A stretch of 64,000 nucleotides of DNA from an uncultured Gammaproteobacteria bacterium (lineage in GTDB: Bacteria; Pseudomonadota; Gammaproteobacteria; Arenicellales; JAANXG01): NCBI GenBank assembly GCA_947259705.1, contig CAMYNL010000004.1:212658-276657 (forward strand), given 5' to 3'. Each line of letters opens with the position of its first letter. Position 1 is the stretch's first letter. The notes beneath the pieces were generated by a model. It saw only the letters and a list, made by a program, of their open reading frames with translations. It did not search any database and was not told the DNA's origin. The position numbers were made by a program, and so were the translations under genes. Below are positions 1 through 7,760 of this stretch, piece after piece.

Positions 1-146
1 GCGGCTCCCAGAAGACGGTCATGGAAAGCATCGCCAATGGCCGGCAGGGCCGAATGCCACCGCACCGGGAGTTTCTGGGCGAGGACAAGGTGCACCTGCT
101 CGCGGCCTATGTGTACAGTCTCGCCGCCGAGCTCGAGCATGAATGA
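1..146 (+). CDS. ccoP: cbb3-type cytochrome c oxidase subunit III (CcoP), C-terminal end only
   Basis: Only the last 47 codons are in the window; the frame is open at base 1 and ends with TGA at 144-146. The residues (IANGRQGRMPPHREFLGEDKVHLLAAYVYSL) are the typical end of a class I cytochrome c domain, where the Met after GR is the distal heme ligand and the helix ends in AAYVYSL as in CcoP. CcoP is the membrane-anchored diheme subunit that passes electrons to the CcoN/CcoO core of the high-affinity oxidase. The call is supported by ccoG and ccoH following directly. ccoN, ccoO and ccoQ would lie upstream, outside the window. Confidence 0.8.
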   Translation, partial: GSQKTVMESIANGRQGRMPPHREFLGEDKVHLLAAYVYSLAAELEHE

Positions 147-390
147 GGCGGAAATCCCTGCATCCCAGCGTATAATCGGCATATTGTGGCCGTCGTTCCT
201 CACCGCGGCCGCAGCCACGGTGGTGTTCTTCGCGCTGTTTGATCCGGTGGAACTGCTGGCCTATACGGATTTCGCCGACTCCAGCAGGGTCGGGGTTTAC
301 ACGGTGGGTTTCTTTCTGTTTTGGCTCCTGACGACGACATCGAGTACCCTCACTTCGTACTTTCAGCGTCCGACCAGGACCCCGGGTTAA
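139..390 (+). CDS. Small two-helix membrane protein between ccoP and ccoG
   Basis: The 83-residue frame starts at an ATG that overlaps the ccoP stop (ATGAATGA), so it is probably translationally coupled to ccoP. Two hydrophobic segments are visible, about residues 12-32 (ILWPSFLTAAAATVVFFALF) and 52-72 (VYTVGFFLFWLLTTTSSTL). I recognise no named family. Its position inside the cco operon suggests a helper of oxidase assembly or a small accessory subunit, but that is inference from context only. Confidence 0.7.
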   Translation: MNEAEIPASQRIIGILWPSFLTAAAATVVFFALFDPVELLAYTDFADSSRVGVYTVGFFLFWLLTTTSSTLTSYFQRPTRTPG

Positions 391-439
391 ACACAGCAGT
401 TCCAAGCCACGCGGGCCCGGCGCCCGCCCATCTCCGGTC

Positions 440-1864
440 ATGTCGCAAACAACTGTCAACTCGGACAGTCCCCCGGCCCGCGGGGACAATGCGTTAGAGC
501 AGTCACTGTACGCGAAGCGGGAGCGCATCTACCCGCGGGAGGTGCACGGGCTGTTTGCCCGCCTGCGTCTGACCGGCGTGGCGGCACTGATGGGCATATT
601 CTATTTCACACCTTGGATCACCTGGGACGCCAGGCAGGCGATATTGTTCGATCTGCCGGCGCGAAAGTTCTACATATTCGGCATTACCTTCTGGCCCCAG
701 GACTTCATCTATCTGGCCTTGCTGCTGATCGTGGCTGCTCTGTCGCTGTTCTTCTTCACCGCCCTGGCGGGGCGCCTGTGGTGCGGCTACGCCTGCCCGC
801 AGACGGTCTGGACCGAGGTGTTTCTGTGGATAGAGCGCAAGCTGGAGGGAGACCGGTCTCAGCAGATGAAGCTGGACAAGGCGCCCTGGAGCGGCCGCAA
901 ACTCGCGGTCAAGGGTGGCAAGCACGCCATATGGATCGTGCTCGCAGCCTGGACCGGTTACACTTTCGTCGGTTATTTCACGCCCATCCGCGAACTCGGG
1001 CAGTCGGTGCTGAGCCTGGCCACCGGGCCCTGGGAAACCTTCTGGATTATATTCTACGGTTTCGCCACCTACGGCAACGCTGGGTGGTTGCGGGAGCAGG
1101 TCTGCATCTACATGTGCCCCTATGCGCGTTTCCAGAGCGCCATGTTCGACAAGAACACATTGATCATATCCTATGATGCGGCTCGCGGTGATCCGCGCGG
1201 CGCGCGCAAACGCAGTACCGACTACAAGAGCAAGGGTCTCGGGGACTGCGTCGACTGCAAGATCTGCGTTCAGGTATGCCCCACCGGTATCGACATCCGC
1301 AACGGGCTGCAATACGAGTGCATAGGCTGCGCGGCCTGCGTGGATGCCTGCGACGACGTGATGGAAAAGATGGGCTACCCAAAGGGGCTGGTCCGCTATA
1401 CCACCGAGAATGCCATAGAGGGCCGCCCGGCGCGGGTATTGAGGCCGCGGGTGCTCGTCTATGCCTGCATGTTGCTGGCGGTGATCGGAACCGTCGTAGG
1501 CAGCATCGTCACCCGGATACCGGTCGGTCTGGACGTTATCCGCGACCGCAACAGTCTTTACCGGGAAACGCAGGATGGACTGGTGGAGAACGTCTACCTG
1601 CTTAAGCTGATCAATATGGACGACGTCGATCATGTCTACCGGCTGACGGCCAGCGGCATACCGGGACTGCAGTTGAAACTGGACAGGCGGGAGGTCCTGG
1701 CGCCCGCCGGTGCGGTGGTGGAATTCTCGGCCCGCCTGCAGGCCGATCCCTACGACCTGGGGTCCCAGAGCACGGAGGTCCGGTTTACCCTGGCGGCGGT
1801 CGCCGACGAGGCCATCACAACGACCGAGCAGGCACGATTCATCGGCCCCGGCAGCGGTAGATGA
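440..1864 (+). CDS. ccoG: Cytochrome c oxidase accessory protein CcoG (FixG/RdxA family)
   Basis: The 474-residue protein has the family layout: N-terminal membrane helices, a CGYACPQTVW segment near residue 115, further helices, a double 4Fe-4S ferredoxin cluster region (CVDCKICVQVCP and CIGCAACVDAC, about residues 272-305), another helix near 340, and a C-terminal Ig-like periplasmic domain. CcoG proteins are needed for cbb3 oxidase maturation and act on copper reduction or delivery. The length matches the family (about 470). Its stop overlaps the start of ccoH (ATGA), which indicates one operon with ccoP upstream. Confidence 0.95.
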   Translation: MSQTTVNSDSPPARGDNALEQSLYAKRERIYPREVHGLFARLRLTGVAALMGIFYFTPWITWDARQAILFDLPARKFYIFGITFWPQDFIYLALLLIVAALSLFFFTALAGRLWCGYACPQTVWTEVFLWIERKLEGDRSQQMKLDKAPWSGRKLAVKGGKHAIWIVLAAWTGYTFVGYFTPIRELGQSVLSLATGPWETFWIIFYGFATYGNAGWLREQVCIYMCPYARFQSAMFDKNTLIISYDAARGDPRGARKRSTDYKSKGLGDCVDCKICVQVCPTGIDIRNGLQYECIGCAACVDACDDVMEKMGYPKGLVRYTTENAIEGRPARVLRPRVLVYACMLLAVIGTVVGSIVTRIPVGLDVIRDRNSLYRETQDGLVENVYLLKLINMDDVDHVYRLTASGIPGLQLKLDRREVLAPAGAVVEFSARLQADPYDLGSQSTEVRFTLAAVADEAITTTEQARFIGPGSGR

Positions 1865-2379
1865 CGGTGAGCGTGGCGTTGCATCAGAAACGTCCGTGGT
1901 ACCGGGAACCTATGGTCTGGCTGCTGATCGCGATTCCGTTGGCTGCGGTGGTGATGGGGGTGGTCATCATTACGCTTGCCGTTCGCCATTACGACGGGCT
2001 GGTGGTCGATGACTATTACAAGCAGGGGCTCGAAATCAACCGTTCCCTGGAACGCGACCACAATGCAGCGCGTTACGGGTTGCACGGCGACATCGCCCTG
2101 CTCACCGGCCAGAGCGCGGTGTCTCTGCAACTGTCGGCCGGTGAAGGTTTCGAATTTCCCCTGCGGCTGCGGCTGGAGATGTACCACGGTACTCGCCAAG
2201 GCATGGACACCGGGGTCGAACTGCGCTGGCTGCAGGGCGGCGTATACACGGGCCGCCTGCCGGCGCTGGCCCCCGGCAGATGGACGCTGCGGCTGCAACA
2301 CGAAGACTGGCGCCTGCAGAGCGAGCTGCAATGGCCGCGCCAGCAGACCGCCCGCCTGACGCCACAAACGATGCGCTAG
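1861..2379 (+). CDS. ccoH: FixH/CcoH family protein
   Basis: The protein has 172 residues, with one N-terminal membrane helix (about 18-42) followed by the family signature DGLVVDDYYKQGLEINR at about 46-62 and a beta-rich periplasmic domain. CcoH is a single-span assembly factor that stays associated with the cbb3 oxidase. The ATG overlaps the ccoG stop by 4 nt. The downstream gene is the TauE/SafE transporter rather than ccoI; ccoI and ccoS lie at 15826-18521 in this genome. Confidence 0.88.
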   Translation: MTVSVALHQKRPWYREPMVWLLIAIPLAAVVMGVVIITLAVRHYDGLVVDDYYKQGLEINRSLERDHNAARYGLHGDIALLTGQSAVSLQLSAGEGFEFPLRLRLEMYHGTRQGMDTGVELRWLQGGVYTGRLPALAPGRWTLRLQHEDWRLQSELQWPRQQTARLTPQTMR

Positions 2380-2382
2380 CGG

Positions 2383-3126
2383 GTGTCTGCGGACGTCACA
2401 CTGCTGTCGGCACTGCTGGTCGGATTATTCGGCTCAGCCCACTGCCTGGGCATGTGCGGAGGTATCGCCACCCTGTTTTCGCTTGGTGCATCGCCGGCGG
2501 CGGCTTCCGGCGCCCGGCCTCAGGTCACCATGCTGCTGGCCTATAATGCCGGCCGCATCACCAGTTACACGGCGGCGGGCGTGATCGCCGGGGCGCTCGG
2601 GGCCACCCTGGCGGGACTGCTCGAACCGGGTGTCGCAAGGCGGGTTGCCATGACGATCTCCGCCCTGTTGGTGCTGGCGCTCGGTCTGTACGTCGGCGGC
2701 TGGTGGTCATTCCTGACTCATCTGGAACGGGTCGGCGCGCGCGCCTGGCAGCATATAGAACCGCTGGGGAGGAAGTTCATCCCCGTGCGCAGCCATGGTC
2801 AGGCGGTGGCGCTGGGATTGGTCTGGGGATGGCTGCCCTGCGGGCTGGTCTATACCGCCCTGGCCTGGTCGCTGGCCAGCGGCGATGCGTGGCGAGGGGG
2901 TGCGCTGATGACGGCGTTCGGACTTGGCACGTTGCCGACTTTGCTGGTGGTCGGGGCGGCCGGGAGTACCCTGCGCCGGTTCCGCGACAAACGGTCCGTC
3001 AGGCATGCCGCGGGAGCGCTGCTGATGATCGTCGGATTTCTGGGCCTGTGGAACGCCGCTGCAGTGACCGGCAATCACTCCCATGCCCATGGCGCCTTGA
3101 CGTTTCCCGGGGTACAGGGCGCATGA
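2383..3126 (+). CDS. Sulfite exporter TauE/SafE family membrane protein (cco-linked)
   Basis: The 247-residue polytopic protein starts at GTG, 3 nt after the ccoH stop. It carries HCLGMCGG at about residues 20-27 and a second Cys motif GWLPCGLVY at about 148-156, both within membrane helices. These motifs are typical of the UreH/SafE-like branch that sits beside ccoG/ccoH in many proteobacteria. The conserved cysteines suggest a metal role, probably copper, although the family name refers to sulfite. A His-rich loop (NHSHAHGA) lies near the C-terminus. Substrate is not established by sequence. Confidence 0.82.
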   Translation: MSADVTLLSALLVGLFGSAHCLGMCGGIATLFSLGASPAAASGARPQVTMLLAYNAGRITSYTAAGVIAGALGATLAGLLEPGVARRVAMTISALLVLALGLYVGGWWSFLTHLERVGARAWQHIEPLGRKFIPVRSHGQAVALGLVWGWLPCGLVYTALAWSLASGDAWRGGALMTAFGLGTLPTLLVVGAAGSTLRRFRDKRSVRHAAGALLMIVGFLGLWNAAAVTGNHSHAHGALTFPGVQGA

Positions 3127-3196
3127 ATCTGGAGCAAGAAGCGAGTTGGTGCGGTAGCCGGGTGCCGTTAACGGGATTGTCGGCAACGTCGGCGTC

Positions 3197-3397
3197 ATGA
3201 CCATCGCGCAGTTCGAGCACTGGTCGCTGATCATCGGCGTGGGCGGGTTGATCGCCTACATGGTGTTTGTCATCTACCGCCTGGCGAAGGACTCGAACGC
3301 GGGACGTTTCGGCCTGTTCGTGTTGTTCGTGGCGCTGGGACTGGGGCTGTTCGGCTTTGTTGCCAAGGAAGTGATCGTCTACATAATGAGCGACTAG
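3197..3397 (+). CDS. DUF2788 domain-containing small membrane protein
   Basis: This 66-residue protein has two predicted helices (about 10-28 and 40-62) separated by a short loop, YRLAKDSNAG, characteristic of DUF2788. Function is unknown. It follows the TauE/SafE gene by 70 nt on the same strand and probably shares its transcript. The 265 bp behind it, up to korA, hold no convincing gene. Confidence 0.75.
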   Translation: MTIAQFEHWSLIIGVGGLIAYMVFVIYRLAKDSNAGRFGLFVLFVALGLGLFGFVAKEVIVYIMSD

Positions 3398-3545
3398 CAC
3401 GACACCGGGGTTAAGTTGTCACGGAGCGAGGGGAAGAAAAAAGTTGCCGTCCATGGCGAATGGAGTAGTGAGGATAAGAAGACAGTCGCATCTCCGCGTT
3501 AAACTGCGGAGTGCGCATTTTATTGGAAAATGCCAGGCCGTTTTA

Positions 3546-3559
3546 TTGATCCATGTCAT
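3546..3559 (+). promoter_or_regulatory. Imperfect FNR-type box upstream of korA
   Basis: The bases TTGATCCATGTCAT match the FNR palindrome TTGAT-N4-(A/G)TCAA at 9 of 10 defined positions. The centre is about 110 nt before the korA start. No well-placed -10 hexamer is evident at the class II distance, so this is weaker than the other boxes in the window. Confidence 0.35.
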
Positions 3560-3662
3560 TGCAATGCCCGAGTCAATATCCTGACGGACACCGCTACCAA
3601 GACCGGCAAGCCACAGACCTGATGCGCACGATATGCAGGACTCGATACCGAGAACGGGAAGC

Positions 3663-5387
3663 ATGAGATCCTTGTCGCTGGCCCTGGTCGGCTCCGGCGG
3701 TGCCGGCGTCGTTACCGCCGGTGGCTTGCTGCTGGCGGCGGCGGCGAGGACCGGCAGTTACGCGATGATGCGTCGGTCGTCGGGGCCGCAGATTCGCGGC
3801 GGCGAGTCGGCGGCGCTGTTGCGTTTTGCCGACCAGGCCGTTGAATGCGCCGACGACAGCTTCGATTTGCTGCTCGCATGCGATTGGCGGAACGTGGACC
3901 GGTTCGTCGACGAGATCCCGCTGGGCGCTCACAGCCTTGTCCTGTATGACCCGGCGGCCGGTGAGGTACCCGCGCTGATCGCCGACTGTGGGCCCCGACT
4001 GCTTGCCGTGCCCCTGGCCGATGTGGCAGCGTCGGTGCATCACGGCCGTATCAACATGGTGGCGCTGGGAGTGATCGCCCATATGCTGCAGCTGGATGCC
4101 TCGCTGCTTGCGTCCGTCATCACCGACACGCTGGCGCACAAAGGGCACGCGGCGGTGGCAGCCAGTCATGCCGCGGTCGCCGCCGGCAGAGAACTTGGTC
4201 GGCGCCTTGCGGTTGACGCGACGGGCAGCGAGCTGCGGCTGCCGGCGACCGCGGCGACGGACGCGGCGCGGTGGACCATGACGGGCAACGAGGCCTGCGG
4301 GCTGGGCGCTCTGCGCGGGGAGGTCAGGTTCGTGGCCGCCTATCCCATTACGCCGGCCAGCGAGCTGCTGGAGTGGCTGGCACCCCGCATCGAAGCCCTC
4401 GGCGGGACCTTGCTGCAGGCGGAGGACGAACTGGCATCGGTGAACATGATCATGGGCGCGTCCTTCGGTGGCGTGGCGTCGCTGACCGCCACCTCCGGAC
4501 CCGGCCTCGCGCTGATGATGGAAGGCCTGGGCCTGGCGGTGGCCAGTGAGACGCCCGTGGTGGTGGTGAACGTGATGCGCGGCGGGCCATCCACGGGCAT
4601 CCCCACCAAGTCCGAGCAGACGGATCTGAACATCGCTCTCTACGGCATGCACGGAGAAGCCCCCCACATCGTGCTGGCGCCACTGTCGATAGGAGACGGG
4701 GTGCTGGCGACCCAGTGGGCGGTGCACCTGGCCGAGTCCCTGCAAACCGCGGTCATCGTGTTGTCGGACCAATTGCTGGGACAGTCGCGGGCGGTGCTCG
4801 ACCGGCCGGCGGACGTCAGTTTCATGAGACGCCGACGCGTCGCCGGGTCAGCAGCGGCCGCATATCAACGTTATGTCCTCACCGCAGACGGCGTCTCGCC
4901 GATGGCGATACCCGGATCCAGCGGGATGGCCTATACCGCGGACGGATTGGAACATGACCAGGCCGGCATCCCGTCTACCCGCGCGCGGGACCATGCGGAA
5001 CAGCTGGCCAAGCGCGAGCGCAAGCTGGCCGAGGCGGATTATGGCCCACACTGGGGGGAGGTCAGCGGGGATGGCAGCACCGCGGTCATCACCTGGGGTT
5101 CCTGCACCGGCGCCGCACGCGAGGCGGTGCAGCGGCTGCGCGCCAGCGGCAACCGCGCCAGGCTGATTGCGCTGCGGCTGCTGTCACCACTGCCAGCGGC
5201 GCGAGTGGCGGAGGCGCTCAGCGGCGTGGAAAGGCTGTTGGTGGTGGAGCAGAGCCACTCGGCGCAATTCTATCGTTATCTTCGTTCACAAATGGATCTG
5301 CCGGCGCGCACCGATATCCTGGCCCGGGCGGGGCCCGTCCCCATTGCCCCGGGAGAGATATCCGCGCGCCTGCAGGCGGGGAGTTGA
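3663..5387 (+). CDS. korA: 2-oxoacid:acceptor oxidoreductase, fused gamma-alpha subunit (KorA type)
   Basis: The 574-residue protein begins with the gamma domain (GSGGAGVVTAGGLLLAAAAR, about residues 8-27) and continues into the alpha domain from about residue 200 (VRFVAAYPITPASELLEWLA). This gamma-alpha fusion is the usual layout of two-subunit 2-oxoglutarate or pyruvate:ferredoxin oxidoreductases. These enzymes interconvert 2-oxoacid and acyl-CoA plus CO2 with ferredoxin. The substrate cannot be fixed from sequence; 2-oxoglutarate is the common annotation. I start at the ATG at 3663, where the family homology begins. korB follows after 3 nt. Confidence 0.85.
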   Translation: MRSLSLALVGSGGAGVVTAGGLLLAAAARTGSYAMMRRSSGPQIRGGESAALLRFADQAVECADDSFDLLLACDWRNVDRFVDEIPLGAHSLVLYDPAAGEVPALIADCGPRLLAVPLADVAASVHHGRINMVALGVIAHMLQLDASLLASVITDTLAHKGHAAVAASHAAVAAGRELGRRLAVDATGSELRLPATAATDAARWTMTGNEACGLGALRGEVRFVAAYPITPASELLEWLAPRIEALGGTLLQAEDELASVNMIMGASFGGVASLTATSGPGLALMMEGLGLAVASETPVVVVNVMRGGPSTGIPTKSEQTDLNIALYGMHGEAPHIVLAPLSIGDGVLATQWAVHLAESLQTAVIVLSDQLLGQSRAVLDRPADVSFMRRRRVAGSAAAAYQRYVLTADGVSPMAIPGSSGMAYTADGLEHDQAGIPSTRARDHAEQLAKRERKLAEADYGPHWGEVSGDGSTAVITWGSCTGAAREAVQRLRASGNRARLIALRLLSPLPAARVAEALSGVERLLVVEQSHSAQFYRYLRSQMDLPARTDILARAGPVPIAPGEISARLQAGS

Positions 5388-5390
5388 GTC

Positions 5391-6230
5391 ATGTCTGAGC
5401 AGGCGCTTAGCGGTCCCAGGGCGAAGGACTACAAGTCCGAGATCAAGCCGATCTGGTGCCCCGGATGCGGACATTTCGGGGTCCTCACGGCCCTTACCAA
5501 GGCCCTGGCCGCGTTACAGCTTGCGCCGGAACAGGTCGCGCTGATTTCCGGAATTGGTTGCGCATCCCGAATCCCCGCGTACACAGACCTATTCGGTTTT
5601 CACGGCGTGCATGGCCGTGCCCTTTGCGTCGCTACCGGGCTCAAGGCGGCCCGACCAGATTTGTGCGTGCTGGTGGCCGGTGGGGACGGCGATGGTTTCT
5701 CCATCGGCGGCAACCACTTTCTGCATGCCTGCCGGCGCAACATGGATATCACCTACATCGTGATGGACAACGAGGTTTACGGGATGACCAAGGGCCAGGC
5801 ATCACCGACCACGGCCCCGGACTGGGTGGCGAGCAAGCTCACCCCGGGCGGAACCGGACTGCGTTCGTTCCAACCTGCCGCGCTGGCGGTGGCCGCGGGT
5901 GCGACCTTCGTTGCGCGCTCGTTCTCCGGGCGTTCGAACGAGGTGGCGCAGATCATTGCGCGCGCCATCCAACACCCGGGATTCTCGTTCGTTCACGTGC
6001 TGAGCCCCTGCCTTACCTACCGACCGGAACAGAAGGAGTGGAAGCATGCGGTGACCGATTTCGGGCGCGACGACCTCCCTACCGCGAACGCTGCGCTGGC
6101 CATGCAGGTATTGCTCAATGATGGCGGACTGTCCACTGGCCTGATCTACGAGTTTGAGCGACCTGCTTGGCGCCCGCGCGCGCAAACGGGCGCGGGTCTT
6201 GCTGCTGTCGAAGAGGAGTTCGCGGTGTGA
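5391..6230 (+). CDS. korB: 2-oxoacid:acceptor oxidoreductase, beta (TPP-binding) subunit
   Basis: The 279-residue beta subunit has the N-terminal WCPGCGHFG segment whose cysteines help bind a 4Fe-4S cluster. The TPP/Mg-binding region follows (VAGGDGDGFSIGGNHF, about residues 94-110, then YIVMDNEVYGMTKGQASPT, about 121-139), with PGFSFVHVLSPCLTY near 195. It pairs with KorA. It ends GCG GTG TGA, and the next gene starts at the GTG that overlaps this stop, which is a strong sign of translational coupling to a ferritin-like protein. Confidence 0.87.
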   Translation: MSEQALSGPRAKDYKSEIKPIWCPGCGHFGVLTALTKALAALQLAPEQVALISGIGCASRIPAYTDLFGFHGVHGRALCVATGLKAARPDLCVLVAGGDGDGFSIGGNHFLHACRRNMDITYIVMDNEVYGMTKGQASPTTAPDWVASKLTPGGTGLRSFQPAALAVAAGATFVARSFSGRSNEVAQIIARAIQHPGFSFVHVLSPCLTYRPEQKEWKHAVTDFGRDDLPTANAALAMQVLLNDGGLSTGLIYEFERPAWRPRAQTGAGLAAVEEEFAV

Positions 6231-6748
6231 GTGGTCCGGAAACCATAGCCAGCGTCGAGGAATTCCTGGCCCATGCCTACACACTGGAGCAGGAATCAGT
6301 GGATCGCTACGAGGAGCTGGCGGACGTCATGGAGGTGCACAACAATCACGATATCGCCGCGTTGTTTCGCAAGTTTGCCGGGTTCGGCCGCAAGCACGCC
6401 AGCGAGGTGATGCGCCTTGCGCGGGGCCGGCATCTGCCCCGGCTGCAGCCCTGGGAATTCAAGTGGCTGGATGCCGAGGGACCGGAAACCAGCAACGTCT
6501 TCGACGTCCATTACCTGATGACCCCCATGCACGCGCTGCAGGTTGCCCTGGATAACGAGCAAAGCGGTTGTGACTATTACGCCCTTATCGCCCGCACGTC
6601 AGTCAATGCCGAGGTGCGGACCCTGGCGCAGGAATTCGCCGCGGAGGAGGCGCAGCACGTATCGATGCTGCAGCGATGGATCGCGGATACCGAGCCCGCC
6701 GCCGCCGACTGGGACGAGGACCCGGATCCGCCACAGATGCCGGAGTGA
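6227..6748 (+). CDS. Ferritin-like (rubrerythrin-type) diiron protein coupled to korAB
   Basis: The 173-residue, mostly helical protein starts at a GTG overlapping the korB stop. It shows Glu-rich helices of the ferritin fold: LEQESVDRYEELADVM near residue 19, a FGRKHASEVMRL segment, DNEQSGCDYYALIA, and EEAQHVSMLQRW with an ExxH pair near residue 143. No rubredoxin-like Cys4 tail is present. Such proteins often handle peroxide, oxygen or iron. Coupling to an oxygen-sensitive ferredoxin-dependent enzyme suggests protection or iron supply for it (inference). Confidence 0.75.
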   Translation: MSGPETIASVEEFLAHAYTLEQESVDRYEELADVMEVHNNHDIAALFRKFAGFGRKHASEVMRLARGRHLPRLQPWEFKWLDAEGPETSNVFDVHYLMTPMHALQVALDNEQSGCDYYALIARTSVNAEVRTLAQEFAAEEAQHVSMLQRWIADTEPAAADWDEDPDPPQMPE

Positions 6749-6753
6749 ACCGG

Positions 6754-7695
6754 CTAGGGACCCAGGGCCAGTACTGCGGCCAGCGTGATGCCGTGTGCGA
6801 GGGCGGCGAAGATGGTCAGTTTGATTGCCGTCATCAGCCGATGGGGATACTGCCAGTCCCGCAGCAGCAGGGCGGCGGCCCACAGAGCGCCGAGGATCGG
6901 CACCACGGCGATCCAGCCTGACGTGGGTAAGCGGCCGCTGAGCACCAGCAAACAGGCCAGACCCAGCGCGGCCGTCGCACCGGCTAGGTAGACCCAGCGC
7001 GCGCGCCGGGGTCCCAGTCGTACCACCCAGTGGTGTTTGCCCGCGGCCGCGTCGGCGCGATGGTCTGGAAACTGGTTGATATACAGGATGTTAGTGACCA
7101 GCAGGGCGAATGGCGACGCCATCAGCACCAACTGCCCATGCAGTTCCTGCTGCTGCACGAGGTCTGCGCCCAGGGGTATCAGTACACCGAAGCCCAGGGC
7201 CACGCAGACCTCCCCCAGGCCGCGGCTGTTGAGTCTGCAGGGCGGGGCCGAGTAGGCCCAGCCGACGAATATGCCCGCTGCCCCGAGCAGCGCCAACGAC
7301 CATCCGCTACGGGCGCAGAGAAATGCGCCAAGTATCATTGCTGCCGCCAGGAGGGAAACCCCGTACCTGCGCGTCTGTCGCGCGGTGAATATGCCGTTCT
7401 GTATGAAGCGGCTGCCGCCGGTAAAGGGATACAACCGCTCGACGTTGTTCGCGTCGGTGCCGTTCAAGGCATCGTAGTAATCGTTCAGGACATTGATGCC
7501 GGCTTGTACCAGTACCGCCCCCGCCAGCACTGCCACCGCAAGCAGCAAGTGGATGCTGCCGCCGGAGTACGGCGTGTATGCCGATCCCAGCAGCGCGGCG
7601 ACAACGGCAACGCTCAGGAAGGCCGGCCGCGTGGCCAGGACATAGCGTCGCCAAGGACTGGCCAGGGTTGCGGGTGAGGGTTCGCGCGGCGGCAC
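6754..7695 (-). CDS. UbiA-family prenyltransferase (MenA-like)
   Basis: This polytopic membrane protein of 313 residues starts at GTG. The first Asp-rich motif NVLNDYYDALNGTD (about residues 68-81) and the second, NQFPDHRADAAAGKHHWVVR (about 205-224), are the prenyl-diphosphate and acceptor binding sites of the UbiA superfamily. The NDYYD form and GGSRFIQNG resemble 1,4-dihydroxy-2-naphthoate polyprenyltransferase (menaquinone pathway), but no other men genes are in the window, so the aromatic acceptor is unsettled. It converges on the ferritin-like gene with a 5-nt gap. Confidence 0.75.
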   Translation of the reverse strand: MPPREPSPATLASPWRRYVLATRPAFLSVAVVAALLGSAYTPYSGGSIHLLLAVAVLAGAVLVQAGINVLNDYYDALNGTDANNVERLYPFTGGSRFIQNGIFTARQTRRYGVSLLAAAMILGAFLCARSGWSLALLGAAGIFVGWAYSAPPCRLNSRGLGEVCVALGFGVLIPLGADLVQQQELHGQLVLMASPFALLVTNILYINQFPDHRADAAAGKHHWVVRLGPRRARWVYLAGATAALGLACLLVLSGRLPTSGWIAVVPILGALWAAALLLRDWQYPHRLMTAIKLTIFAALAHGITLAAVLALGP

Positions 7696-7760
7696 TTGTG
7701 GCTTCCCGGAGGGGATTGGTCACCGGGTTTGTGGCTGAACCGGGGTCGTGGTCCGGAAGT

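Noticed and set aside
503-1633. A long open frame antisense to ccoG
   Set aside because: It is a GC-driven shadow: no family features, and ccoG on the other strand is certain.
6825-6838. TTGATTGCCGTCAT as another FNR-like box
   Set aside because: It lies well inside the prenyltransferase coding region, away from any start.
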